DNA of 64,000 bases from Prevotella disiens JCM 6334 = ATCC 29426 (lineage in GTDB: Bacteria > Bacteroidota > Bacteroidia > Bacteroidales > Bacteroidaceae): positions 1 through 64,000 of the forward strand of contig NZ_BAIS01000002.1 of assembly GCF_000613345.1 (NCBI RefSeq), given 5' to 3'. The notes beneath the pieces were generated by a model. The model worked only from the letters and a program-made list of their open reading frames with translations, was not told the origin of the DNA and made no database searches. Each line of letters starts with the position of its first letter. Position 1 is the stretch's first letter. A program made the position numbers and the translations under genes. This document shows positions 36,731 to 47,342 of this stretch, one piece after another.

Positions 36731-37615
36731 ATGAATATATTAGTAACGGGGGCCAACGGAATGTTAGGCAACACAATTCAAGTGGTAGCAAAAGAAAGTA
36801 AAGACCAATATCTCTTTACTGATGTATGCGAAGGTTACCAAAAACTTGATATTACAAATCTTGAAGAAGTACGCCGTACGGTAAAAGAAAATAACATTGA
36901 ATGTATCATAAATTGTGCCGCATGGACAAATGTTGATGGTGCAGAAACAGCAGGCGATATTGTTGAAATGCTCAATGCTACTGCTCCTGAAAACCTTGCA
37001 AAGGCAATGAAAGAGGTAGATGGCTTGTTGGTACATGTAAGTACCGACTATGTATTTGGTGGCGACCCCTATAATACCCCTTGCAAGGAAGACCAAAAAG
37101 GCACACCAACTGGTGTTTACGGATTGACAAAACTGCATGGCGAAGAGAAAATCATGGCAGTGGGTGGTAAATATATTATCGTTCGCACAGCATGGTTGTA
37201 TGGTGAATTTGGTAAGAACTTTGTCAAAACAATGATGAATCTTACTGCAACGAAGCCCGAATTGAAAGTTGTTTTCGACCAATGTGGCACTCCTACCTAC
37301 GCAGTTGATTTAGCCAAAGCCATTTTTGATATTGTTGAAAACAGAAAATACGAAGAAAATACAGGTATTTACCATTTCTCTAACGAAGGTGTTTGCAGTT
37401 GGTACGACTTCGCTAAGGCTATTGCTGAATTTGCAGGCAACACTTCTTGCAACATTCAACCTTGCCATAGCAATGAATTTCCCTCACCCGTAACACGTCC
37501 AGCCTACTCTGTTTTTGACAAGACAAAGATTAAAACCACATTTGGAACGTCTGTTCCTTATTGGATTGATAGTCTGAAGAAGTGCGTAGCTAACTTATTG
37601 AACGAAAAAAATTAA
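36731..37615 (+). CDS. rfbD: dTDP-4-dehydrorhamnose reductase
   Basis: Last step of dTDP-L-rhamnose synthesis, reducing dTDP-4-keto-rhamnose with NAD(P)H. 294 residues. The nucleotide loop GANGMLGN is at 7-14, STDYVFGG follows, and the catalytic pair is Y130 and K134 (YGLTK). It is 29 kb from rfbC in this window, so the rhamnose genes are scattered rather than clustered. prfC starts 35 bp later. Confidence 0.95.
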   Translation: MNILVTGANGMLGNTIQVVAKESKDQYLFTDVCEGYQKLDITNLEEVRRTVKENNIECIINCAAWTNVDGAETAGDIVEMLNATAPENLAKAMKEVDGLLVHVSTDYVFGGDPYNTPCKEDQKGTPTGVYGLTKLHGEEKIMAVGGKYIIVRTAWLYGEFGKNFVKTMMNLTATKPELKVVFDQCGTPTYAVDLAKAIFDIVENRKYEENTGIYHFSNEGVCSWYDFAKAIAEFAGNTSCNIQPCHSNEFPSPVTRPAYSVFDKTKIKTTFGTSVPYWIDSLKKCVANLLNEKN

Positions 37616-37650
37616 AGATTCCCCGTAAAATATAAACGGAAAGATATTCT

Positions 37651-39218
37651 ATGAACGAAATACAACGCAGAAGAACTTTTGCAATTATATCTCACCCTGA
37701 TGCTGGTAAAACCACATTAACCGAGAAATTTTTGCTTTTTGGTGGACAAATCCAAGTAGCAGGAGCTGTAAAAAGTAATAAAATAAAGAAGACAGCAACG
37801 TCCGACTGGATGGATATAGAGAAACAACGTGGTATCTCAGTTTCTACTTCGGTGATGGAGTTTGACTACGAAGGCTACAAAGTAAATATTTTGGACACGC
37901 CTGGACACCAAGATTTTGCCGAAGATACCTACCGTACTTTGACTGCTGTCGATTCGGCTATTATCGTTGTCGATTCTGCAAAAGGTGTTGAAACACAGAC
38001 ACGTAAACTCATGGAAGTTTGCCGAATGCGCAACACTCCTGTAATTATCTTTATCAATAAAATGGATAGAGAAGGTCGCGACCCATTCGAATTGCTTGAC
38101 GAATTAGAGGAAGAATTGCAGATTGGTGTGCGTCCTTTATCATGGCCTATCGGACAAGGACAACGCTTTAAGGGAGTTTACAATATATTTGAACAGAATT
38201 TAAACCTCTTTACACCGAACAAACAGCGTGTTACTGAAACGATAGAAATGAAGATTGACTCTGAAGAATTAGATGCTCAAATCGGTGAAAACTTTGCCGA
38301 ACAATTGCGCACAGAACTTGAATTGGTTGACGGAGTCTACCCAGAATTTAATGAAGAGACCTATCGCTCGGCTGAAGTAGCCCCTGTTTTCTTTGGTTCT
38401 GCTTTAAATAACTTTGGTGTTCAAGAACTTCTTAACTGCTTTATCAAGATTGCACCAAGTCCAAAACCTACACAAGCAGAGGAACGAACCATAGAACCTA
38501 CTGAACAAAAGTTCACGGGTTTTATCTTCAAAATTACGGCTAACATCGACCCTAACCACCGCAGTTGTATTGCGTTCTGTAAGGTTTGTTCTGGTAAATT
38601 TGAACGTAATCAACCTTATTTACACGTTAGAAATGGGAAAACATTGCGTTTCTCATCGCCAACTCAATTTATGGCACAACGTAAAAGCACAGTAACTGAG
38701 GCTTATCCAGGCGATATTGTTGGTCTTCCAGATAGTGGTGGCGTCTTTAAAATAGGTGATACACTGACAGAAGGCGAAGAATTACACTTTCGTGGTCTGC
38801 CAAGTTTCTCTCCAGAATTGTTTAAATACATTGAAAACGATGACCCAATGAAGGCGAAACAATTTCAAAAGGGATTGGAACAATTAATGAATGAAGGTGT
38901 AGCCCAATTATTTGTAAATCAATTTAATAACCGCCGCATCGTAGGAACAGTAGGACAATTGCAGTTTGAAGTTATTCAGTACCGCTTGGAACACGAATAC
39001 AATGCAAAATGCCGTTGGGAACCAGTTCATTTACATAAAGCTTGTTGGATAGAAGCAGAAAGTGCTGAGGCACTTGAAAACTTTAAAAAACGAAAATACC
39101 AATATATAGCAAAAGATATTGAAGGGCGCGACGTTTTCTTAGCGACTCTGGTTATGTACTGAGCATGGCGCAACAAGATTTTGAAGAAATAAAGTTCCAT
39201 TTTACAAGTGAGTTTTAA
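37651..39218 (+). CDS. prfC: Peptide chain release factor 3, frameshifted near its end
   Basis: GTPase that recycles RF1 and RF2 from the ribosome. The G1 loop [10 protein letters not shown] is at 14-23, with DTPGHQDF and NKMDREGRD following. The frame reaches EGRDVFLA and then breaks at 39143-39145 (TTAGCGACTC). One added base lets the next frame continue [20 protein letters not shown] to a stop at 39218. The restored length is 522 residues, as usual for RF3. Only the last 22 or so residues are affected, and sequence error is the likely cause. Confidence 0.93.
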
Positions 39219-39430
39219 CCGATAGGAACTATTCTTATCACTGGTATTTCCTATTCTCAAGTACAAGACTACAATACATATTGACAAAAGCACTCAGAGG
39301 AGTGGATTTATCTCCAACCTTCTCCCTTGGTCTTACGTTAATAGATATTGTAGTTTTCCTTTTTTATTGTTGAAGTGAAAGTGCATTGAAAAATCGAATC
39401 ATTGCAATGTTCCTCTTCAACTGTTGCTTT

Positions 39431-39496
39431 GAATTTCAGAATAGGCTATTTTTAGGTTCAAAACAGGCTGTTTTGAGTTTCTAAACAGTCTCTTTT
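39431..39496 (+). repeat. 22-bp repeat array, locus C
   Basis: Three direct units of exactly 22 bp start at 39431, 39453 and 39475. They share a core close to TTCAAAACAGGCTCTTTT with the other arrays. No clear inverted first unit is seen here. The 469-bp spacer between prfC and htpG contains this array and otherwise nothing I can interpret. Confidence 0.8.
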
Positions 39497-39687
39497 CTTT
39501 AGATTATAAACATGGTGAGTTGGAATTGAGTGCGCCTATCCTGCCTCTTCTGTCCCAAAAGCCTACTGCCACTACCTTCTATTCGTGCCAATTTGTTTAT
39601 CATAGAAAGATTTTAGTGAATTTATTTAAGTTGGCATAGTATTTGTAATTATAAAAGCAGACAGAAAATAATAAAACAAATACAATT

Positions 39688-41740
39688 ATGCAAAAAGGTA
39701 AAATAGGCGTAACGACAGAGAACATTTTTCCTGTCATCAAAAAATTTCTTTATTCTGACCACGAAATATTCCTTCGTGAAATGGTTTCGAATGCTGTTGA
39801 TGCTACACAAAAGTTGCGTACTCTTGCTACAACAGGCGAGTTTAAAGGCGAAACTAATGACCTTAAGGTGAATGTGAAACTCGATGAAAAGGCTGGGACA
39901 CTTACCATTAGCGACAATGGTATTGGTATGACGGCTGAAGAAATCGAAAAATATATCAATCAAATTGCATTTTCGGGTGTTACCGATTTCTTGGATAAAT
40001 ATAAGGATAAGGCAGAAGCATCATTGGTCATTTTGGACTTGGTTTCTACTCTTCGTTCATGGTGGCTAAGAAGGTGGAAATCATCACAAAGAGCTATCGT
40101 GAAGGTGCGCAAGCGGTGAAATGGAGTTGCGATGGCAGCCCAGAATTTTCACTCGAAGAGGTGGAAAAAGAAGGTCGTGGCTCTGACATCGTACTCTATA
40201 TTGACGACGATTGCAAAGAATTTCTTGAGAAACAAAAGATAGAAGGTTTGCTTAATAAATACTGCAAATTCATGTCTGTGCCTGTTGTCTTTGGTAAACG
40301 CTCTGAATGGAAAGACGGAAAAATGGAGGATACCGATGAAGATAACATTATTAATAATGTAGAACCATTGTGGGCAAAGACTCCATCGGGTTTGAAAGAC
40401 GAGGATTATAAGAGTTTCTATCGTACGCTCTTCCCAATGAACGACGAACCTTTGTTCTGGATTCACCTCAATGTTGATTATCCATTCAATCTTACAGGTA
40501 TTCTTTATTTCCCACGTGTGAAGAACAACATCGAATTGCAACGCAACAAAATACAGTTGTTCTGTAACCAAGTGTTTGTTACCGACCAAGTGGAAGGCAT
40601 TGTGCCAGAGTTCCTTACATTGCTTCACGGTGTGATAGATTCACCAGATATTCCTTTGAATGTTAGTCGTAGCTACTTGCAGAGCGATGCGAATGTAAAG
40701 AAAATTTCAAGCTATATTACCAAGAAAGTTGCCGACCGTTTGAACAGTATCTTCAAGGAAAACCGCAAGGAGTATGAAGAAAAATGGGCTGACTTGAAGC
40801 TTTTCGTGAACTATGGTATGCTTTCGCAACCTGATTTTTACGACCGTGCCAAGGATTTCTCTTTCTTGACCGATGTAGATGGTAAGAACTTCACTTACGA
40901 AGAGTATAAGACCCTTATTAAGGACAACCAAACCGACAAGGAAGGTAATCTTATTTACCTTTACGCCAACGACAAAGAGGAGCAATTCTCATACATCGAA
41001 GCAGCCAAGGCAAAGGGCTATTCTGTCATTTTGGCTGACGGACAACTCGATGTTCCAGCCGTTTCTATGTTGGAACAAAAGTTTGAAAAGTCACGTTTTG
41101 TGCGTGTCGATTCTGATGTCATTGACCGCATCATTGCCAAGGACGATAAACCAGAGCAAAAACTTTCCGACAACGAACGTGATATTCTCTCTGAAGCGTT
41201 CCAATCGCAAATGCCTCAAATGGAAAAGGCACAATTTATGGTTGAAATTGAAGCCATGGGCGAAACGGCACAGCCAGTTATCGTTACACAAAACGAGTAC
41301 ATGCGCCGTATGAAGGAAATGAGCCAGTATCAACAAGGTATGGGTTTCTATGCACAAATGCCTGACAATTACACCCTCGTATTGAACTCTGACCACGCTC
41401 TTGTGAAGCGTATTCTCGAAGAGGGCAGTGCCAATACAGCCGAAGCCTTGAAGCCTATTCTTAGTGAAATAAAGGGTTTGCAAGCTCGTGAGACAATACT
41501 TCGTCAGGAACAAGGCAAGAAAAAGGCAGAAGAAATTACGCAAGAAGAGAAGGACGACCTTAAAGGTACGGAGACAAACTCGGTGAACAGCGCAAGCAGA
41601 AGAACGAAATCATTGCTGAATATGCTAAAGGTAACGATTCTATCCACCAACTTATCGACCTTGCTTTGTTGCAAAACGGCATGTTGAAAGGTGCTGCGTT
41701 AGACAAATTTATCAAGCGTTCAGTTGATTTAATCAAGTAA
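39688..41740 (+). CDS. htpG: Chaperone HtpG (Hsp90), two frameshifts in this sequence
   Basis: ATP-dependent cytoplasmic Hsp90. The N-terminal GHKL domain shows EIFLREMVSNAVDA and ISDNGIGMT. The first break is at 40019-40021 (GAAGCATCATTGG), where one A restores IIGHFGLGFYSSFMVAKKVE. The second is near 41571 (ACGGAGACAAAC), after which the other frame reads DKLGEQRKQKNEIIAEYAKG to a stop at 41740. The restored protein has 684 residues, right for the family. Two independent -1 changes in one well-conserved gene point to sequence error. Confidence 0.93.
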
Positions 41741-41764
41741 AAAACGAATCAATATAGCATCGTA

Positions 41765-41794
41765 AAGGGGAAATTTTCACAAAAATTTCCCCTT
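41765..41794 (+). terminator. htpG terminator
   Basis: AAGGGGAAATTTT (41765-41777) and AAAATTTCCCCTT (41782-41794) form a perfect 13-bp stem with a 4-nt loop, followed by AATTATTTTC. It lies 24 bp past the restored htpG stop, which supports that stop. Confidence 0.85.
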
Positions 41795-41923
41795 AATTAT
41801 TTTCTAAACATGCTCCAACTTTGCGTTTCTTCGTTGTTGTAAAGTTTTCTTTTACTTCTTCTAAAACTATTTTCCTTAACTCCCTTTAACTCCCTACCTT
41901 TTCCCTATTCCATATTAATTTCG

Positions 41924-41931
41924 TAATTTTG
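41924..41931 (+). promoter_or_regulatory. -7 element before the oxidoreductase gene
   Basis: TAATTTTG matches the -7 consensus 17 bp before the ATG at 41949. No TTTG at the usual distance. Confidence 0.45.
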
Positions 41932-41948
41932 CACAAAAAGATAAAATA

Positions 41949-42932
41949 ATGAAGCATATAGCTTGGGGATTTATAGGTTGTAGTGAAACTACTGAACGCA
42001 AGTCGGGTGCAGCATTTAATGCTGTAACTGAGTCGCACGTTGAAGCTGTGTTCAGCAGAAATACCAAAAATGCACGCACTTATGCTAACCAACATGCCAT
42101 AAAAAAATGGTATACCGATTCGCAAATGTTGGTAAACGACCCCAATGTCAATGCAATCTACATTGCTACTCCCCCATCTACCCATGCTACTTATGCGATT
42201 ATGGCGATGAGAGCTGGAAAACCTTGCTTAATAGAAAAGCCTTTAGCGGGTTCGTATGAAGATTGTGTACGCATTAATCGCATTTCTGAGAAAACTGGTG
42301 TGCCATGTTTCGTAGCCTATTATCGCCGCTATTTGCCATATTTTAAGAAGGTAAAAGAAATTTTGCAAAGTGGTGCCATTGGCAAAGTGCTTACCATGCA
42401 AGTGCGTTTTGCAGTGCCTGCAAATGAATTAGAGGATACTAATTACGATGAAGTACCTTGGCGTTTGCAGTCAAAAGATACTGAACGTAATTATTTTTAT
42501 GACTTAGCACCACATCAATTGGACTTGCTCCAAAGTATGTTCGGCGTAATTACTAAAGCTCATGGCTATGTTTCCAATCGAACAGGTCTTTTCGAAGCTG
42601 AAGATACGGTAAGTGCTGTTTTCCAATTCGAGAAAGGACTTAGTGGAAGTGCGTCATGGAGTTTTACAGCGCATGAAAGTGCAAAGGAAGATAGCATTGA
42701 AATCTATGGAACAGCAGGACGTATCATCTTTTCTGTTTACAATTATATGCCAATTGAACTTTATACCAGTCAAGGCATGCAGTATATTGATATAAAAAAT
42801 CCTCATTACGTTCAGGAACCACTCATTCGCTCTATTGTTCAAGACTTGCAAGGTTATGGGAAATGCGAATGTACAAGCGTAGAAGCTACCCCTACTAATT
42901 GGGTTATGGATAGAATATTGGGCAAATATTAA
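41949..42932 (+). CDS. Gfo/Idh/MocA-family oxidoreductase
   Basis: NAD(P)-dependent dehydrogenase of 327 residues. The Rossmann domain begins IAWGFIGCSE and the family motif EKP is at 96-98 (CLIEKPLAG). The C-terminal alpha/beta domain contains the catalytic-type histidine in YDLAPHQLDLL. Family members act on sugars or inositol derivatives, and the substrate here is unknown. It is bounded by the htpG terminator on the left and starts its own unit. Confidence 0.9.
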   Translation: MKHIAWGFIGCSETTERKSGAAFNAVTESHVEAVFSRNTKNARTYANQHAIKKWYTDSQMLVNDPNVNAIYIATPPSTHATYAIMAMRAGKPCLIEKPLAGSYEDCVRINRISEKTGVPCFVAYYRRYLPYFKKVKEILQSGAIGKVLTMQVRFAVPANELEDTNYDEVPWRLQSKDTERNYFYDLAPHQLDLLQSMFGVITKAHGYVSNRTGLFEAEDTVSAVFQFEKGLSGSASWSFTAHESAKEDSIEIYGTAGRIIFSVYNYMPIELYTSQGMQYIDIKNPHYVQEPLIRSIVQDLQGYGKCECTSVEATPTNWVMDRILGKY

Positions 42933-43033
42933 TTTTAAAGACAAAATAAGTAAAGTTTCTGTTGCGATAAATATTGTAGTAAGCAAAATTAAAATTTACG
43001 TTTAGGAAAAGTAACGCAAATAAAATATTATAA

Positions 43034-44181
43034 ATGAGATTTTTCTTATTCATCATATTACTTCTTCAAACTCTTTCTTCGCACGCTACAGAAAGAGTTT
43101 GGAATTGTGCTGACACCATAAAATGGGAACGACCCGATACAACGAAGTCGTTTCGCCAATATTTACGAAAAGCAAAGCGTATGATGAAGAAGATGAATGA
43201 CATTGATACCAATTATATTGAACCTCAACGCTATAACTTTACCGTCATGCTTCAAAATACTGATAACTTTGAAGTATATGCTTTGAATAGTAAAAACGGA
43301 CAAAGTATAACTTTTGCACCCGACCCCAGCATTCGTATTGGTCCGTATGTTGGTTGGCGATGGGTCTTTTTAGGATATACACTTGATATTAAACACCCAT
43401 TCGCAACAGGCTCAAGTAATCAAAAAAAAGAGTTGGATTTGAGTATTTATAGTTCTAAAATTGGTGTTGATCTTTACTATCGTAATACGGGAAATGACTA
43501 TAAAATTAGGCGAATGAATTTGGGACAGGGCATTGATACAAGTCCTATGCGTGGGGTAGATTTCAATCAACTTAAATCTACCGTAAAAGGATTTAATGTC
43601 TATTACATCTTTAATCATCGCCGTTTCTCCTACCCTGCTGCTTTCAGTCAAAGTACTATGCAACGCAAATCGGCAGGTAGTCCACTTATTGGCATCGGTT
43701 ATACACGCCATACGTTAGAAATAAATTGGCCAGAACTCTATGATGAAGTGGCAAAACGTGTTGATTTATCGAAGTTTGAGGGGGGATTGATAGCACATTA
43801 ATGGTAGAAAAAATACGCTATACCGACATTTCTGTTAATGGTGGCTACGCTTACAACTGGGTTTTTGCACACAATTGGCTTGCAGCAGGTTCACTTACAA
43901 TAGGTTTAGCCTACAAACGAAATTCGGGAAAGATTATTGAAGAGAATTTCAATTTGCGCAATTTTATTTCTAATAATCTAAATCTTGATGCTACTGCACG
44001 CATCGGATTGGTTTGGAACAATATGAAATGGTACGCTGGTATGAGTGCTATCATGCATGCATACAATTACAGACGCGACCAATTTTCATCAACCAATTTG
44101 TTCGGAAACATAAATTTTTATGTAGGAATGAACTTTGGTAAACGAAACAAATCAAAGAAAAATAAAAATAAAAAACAATGA
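43034..44181 (+). CDS. DUF4421 protein, frameshifted at a G run
   Basis: A Bacteroidetes envelope protein with a signal peptide (residues 1-18) and a probable outer-membrane beta-barrel of alternating strands. The first frame runs to 43801 and stops after KFEGGLIAH. The other frame is open through the same site (GGIDSTLMVEKIRYTD) to 44181, ending in barrel-like strands and a lysine-rich tail. The break is at six Gs (43778-43783), and a seventh G restores one protein of about 382 residues. Sequence error is most likely, but a G run can also slip in vivo. The next gene overlaps by 4 bp. Confidence 0.8.
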
Positions 44182-45118
44182 AAAGATTATATTCAGCTGT
44201 TGTTTTCTTAATAATGTTGGTGGCTTGCAATGCCAAAGCTCCCAATCCTGAAAATCATCCGAAGCAAACTACTACCTCAGTTCCACAGAAAACAAAGAAA
44301 TTGCAGCCTAAAAGTGTAAAATCAAACGCTCTAAATGCTCAAGTAGAACGCCTTTTAGCTGAATTTCTACCACTCAAAGATAAACTTACCAATGAGGAAT
44401 TGATTCTTAAAGTAGCACGACATTTTATAGGAATCCCATACGTTGCTCACACTTTAGACCGTAATCCAAACGAACAATTGGTTGTAAATCTGAAAGAAAT
44501 GGACTGCACCACTTATCTTGAAAATGTGATAGCAATAGTGTTTTGCGTAAAAAATAGCCAGTCTACCTACCAAGATTTTACGAATATGTTGCAGAAAATT
44601 CGCTATCAAGGAGGCATTTTGGCTTATGAAAATCGATTGCACTATTATCAATGGTGGGTAACAGACAATGAAAAAATGGGATTTCTAACAGAAATTTCAG
44701 CACCCAATCCACCTTTTACGGCAACGCAACGTCTGAAAATAAACTATATGAGCGAGAATTTTATGGCATACGATATGCTTAAAAATAATCCAGAACGTAT
44801 TGCGAAAGTTAAGAAAAAGGAAGATGCAACAAACGGAAAAATAGTAAATTACATACCTAAAAGTGAAATAAAAAATACCCAACTTTTACGCCAAATCATA
44901 CACGATGGAGACATCATCGCCCTCGTAACCAATAAGCGAAACCTTGATACGACGCATCTTGCATTGCCGTTTGGCACAAAGACGGACTTCATCTGCTCAA
45001 CGCATCAAGCTTACAAAAGAATAAAAAAGCCGTAGTAGAACCCACCGAAACACTCTACGATTATCTTAAAACACGCCCCTATAATATAGGAATTCGAGTG
45101 GCACGTTTGAAACTATAA
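44178..45118 (+). CDS. DUF1460 NlpC/P60-like amidase lipoprotein, frameshifted near its end
   Basis: The DUF1460 family contains NlpC/P60-like muramyl amidases. Signal peptide with lipobox VAC (C17). The nucleophile is C110 in NLKEMDCTTYLENVI. The frame breaks near 44961 (CATCTTGCATTG) right at the family segment DTTHLGIAVWHKDGLHLLNA, which needs one more G. The other frame then reads on through VVEPTETLYDYLKTRPYNIG to a stop at 45118, giving 313 residues. It is coupled to the DUF4421 gene by an ATGA overlap. Sequence error is the likely cause. Confidence 0.88.
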
Positions 45119-45152
45119 GCTATTGAAAATTATGAATAATGCTAAAAAAGTC

Positions 45153-45211
45153 AAAAGCTATTGTTTTGAAGCATGAAACAATCTATTTTATCGTTCAAAA
45201 CCATAGCTTTA
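45153..45211 (+). repeat. 22-bp repeat array, locus E, with hairpin
   Basis: An inverted core (45153-45167, AAAAGCTATTGTTTT) is followed by two direct 22-bp units at 45168-45189 and 45190-45211. The inverted core pairs with 45175-45189 at 11 of 15 positions across a 7-nt loop (GAAGCAT), matching the design at loci B and D. It lies in the spacer upstream of rpsA. Confidence 0.7.
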
Positions 45212-45331
45212 TATTTGGAAATGATTTTTTTATTCGTAAAGATAGCTCAAAATAAGCGTAAACTTTTAAATTAAAGTAAAATTAGCAAAGAAAAAAGCAC
45301 GAAAGTTGCTAATATTCAGAATATTATTAGT

Positions 45332-45365
45332 AACTTTGCGCCTTGTTAGGGCATTTTATGCCCTT
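45332..45365 (+). promoter_or_regulatory. rpsA promoter and leader hairpin
   Basis: TAACTTTG (45332-45339) is a consensus -7 box, and the -33 is weak (GTTG, 45306-45309). Directly at the expected transcript start comes AGGGCA (45349-45354), a 5-nt loop and TGCCCT (45360-45365), a perfect 6-bp hairpin in an untranslated leader of about 80 nt. Ribosomal protein leaders often mediate autoregulation, so that role is inferred. Confidence 0.55.
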
Positions 45366-45423
45366 GAGAGAATTATTCACATAAAGTCTAACTTTATTAA
45401 TTACAAATTTTTTAAAAACATTT

Positions 45424-47198
45424 ATGGCAAATTTTGAAAACGTCAATCCAATGTCAGAGTTCAACTGGGAAGAGTTCGAAAACGGTGTAACCGTTGGCGG
45501 CAACAAAGAAGAACTTACAAAGGCTTACGACGACACCCTCAACAAGATTCACGAACACGAAGTAGTTGAAGGCGAAGTAATCTCTATCGACAAGAAAGAA
45601 GTAATCGTAAACATCGGTTACAAGAGCGACGGTATCATTCCTGCTTCTGAATTCCGCTACAACCCAGAGCTTAAAGTAGGCGACAAGGTTGAAGTTTACG
45701 TTGAAAACCAAGAAGACAGAGGTGGTCAGCTCGTGCTTTCACACAAGAAGGCACGCCTCCAAAAGAGCTGGGAAAACATTAACGAAGCACTCGAAACTGA
45801 TGCAGTTATCCAAGGTTACATCAAGAGCCGCACTAAGGGTGGTATGATTGTTGATGTATTTGGTATCGAGGCATTCCTCCCAGGTAGCCAGATTGACGTT
45901 CACCCAATACGCGACTACGATGTATTTGTAGGCAAGACAATGGAATTCAAAGTTGTTAAGATTAACCAAGAATTCCGTAACGTAGTTGTATCACACAAGG
46001 CTCTCATCGAAGCTGAGCTCGAAGCACAACGCAAGGAAATAATCTCACACCTTGAAAAGGGTCAAATCCTCGAAGGTGTTGTTAAGAACATTACTTCTTA
46101 CGGTGTATTCGTTGACCTCGGTGGTGTTGATGGACTTATCCACATCACTGACCTCTCTTGGGGCAGAATCAACGACCCACACGAAGTTGTTGAACTTGAC
46201 CAAAAAATTAACGTGGTTATTCTTGATTTCGACGAAGAAAAGAAGCGCATTGCTCTCGGCTTGAAGCAACTCGCTCCACACCCATGGGACGCTCTCGATC
46301 CTAACCTCAAGGTAGGCGACCACGTTAAGGGTAAGGTTGTTGTTATGGCTGACTACGGTGCTTTCGTTGAAATCCAACCAGGCGTTGAAGGTCTTATCCA
46401 CGTTTCAGAAATGAGCTGGAGCCAACACTTGCGTTCTGCACAAGATTCATGAAGGCTGGCGATGAAGTTGAAGCAGTAGTATTAACACTCGACCGCGACG
46501 AACGCAAGATGTCTCTTGGTATCAAGCAACTCCGCGAAGACCCATGGGAGGCTATCGAAGCTAAATACCCAGTTGGTTCTAAGCACAACGCTAAAGTTCG
46601 CAACTTCACAAACTTCGGTATCTTCGTTGAACTCGAAGAAGGTGTTGATGGTCTTATTCATATTTCTGACCTCTCTTGGACTAAGAAGGTTAAGCACCCA
46701 TCTGAATTCACACAAACAGGCGCAGAAATCGATGTTGTTGTTCTCGAAATCGACAAGGAAAACCGTCGCTTGAGCCTCGGCCACAAGCAATTGGAAACAA
46801 ATCCTTGGGATACATACGAAACAATTTACACACCAGGTTCAACTCACGTAGGTAAGATTACAGAATCTATGGACAAGGGTGCTGTTATCACACTTAACGA
46901 AGGTGGCGAAGGTTTCGCAACTCCAAAGCACCTTGTTAAAGAAGATGGTTCACAAGCACAACTTGGCGAAGAACTTCCATTCGTAGTGATTGAATTTGTT
47001 AAAGAAACAAAGCGCATCATTCTTTCACACTCTCGCACATTCGAAGAAGTGAAGGAAGAACCACGTCGCCCACGCGGTGGTAACAACAAGAAAGCTTCTG
47101 AAGCAGCTGCACAAGTTAATAATGTAGCAGCTAGCACATCTCTTGGCGACCTCGGCATTCTCGCTGACCTCAAGAAGAAGATGGAAGAAGGCAAGTAA
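45424..47198 (+). CDS. rpsA: 30S ribosomal protein S1, frameshifted in this sequence
   Basis: RNA-binding ribosomal protein made of repeated S1 domains. Several are visible, each with a core like GVFVDLGGVDGLIHITDLSW. The frame breaks at 46446-46447 (CAAGATTCATG), where one T restores SAQDFMKAGDEVEAV. The second frame starts at the same site and runs to 47198, giving 591 residues in all. The gene uses C-ending codons (CTC, CGC, AAC, TAC) far more than its neighbours, as expected for very high expression. An essential gene with one lost base points to sequence error. Confidence 0.95.
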
Positions 47199-47235
47199 TT
47201 ACAGAAAAGTAAATTATTACAATCATCATAACAGG

Positions 47236-47267
47236 ACTGGACTCCACATCGGAGTCCAGTTTTTTTG
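47236..47267 (+). terminator. rpsA terminator
   Basis: ACTGGACTCC (47236-47245), loop ACATC, GGAGTCCAGT (47251-47260), then seven Ts: a textbook intrinsic terminator 38 bp after the rpsA stop. Confidence 0.92.
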
Positions 47268-47342
47268 TTTTTTATACAATAAGACTTTGTTTTTTAAATT
47301 AAAATCCATATATTTGCAATCTGACATTTTCATACATCACCA

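Noticed and set aside
39600-39687. Sigma-54-type promoter before htpG (TTGGCA-like sequence)
   Set aside because: The second GC element at the required distance is missing.
37651-41740. Programmed frameshifting in prfC or htpG
   Set aside because: No slippery heptamer or downstream pseudoknot is evident, programmed shifts are not known in these genes to my knowledge, and the same -1 pattern occurs in eight other places.
46045-47194. Several open frames on the minus strand across rpsA
   Set aside because: They arise from the strong codon bias of rpsA on the other strand and resemble no family.
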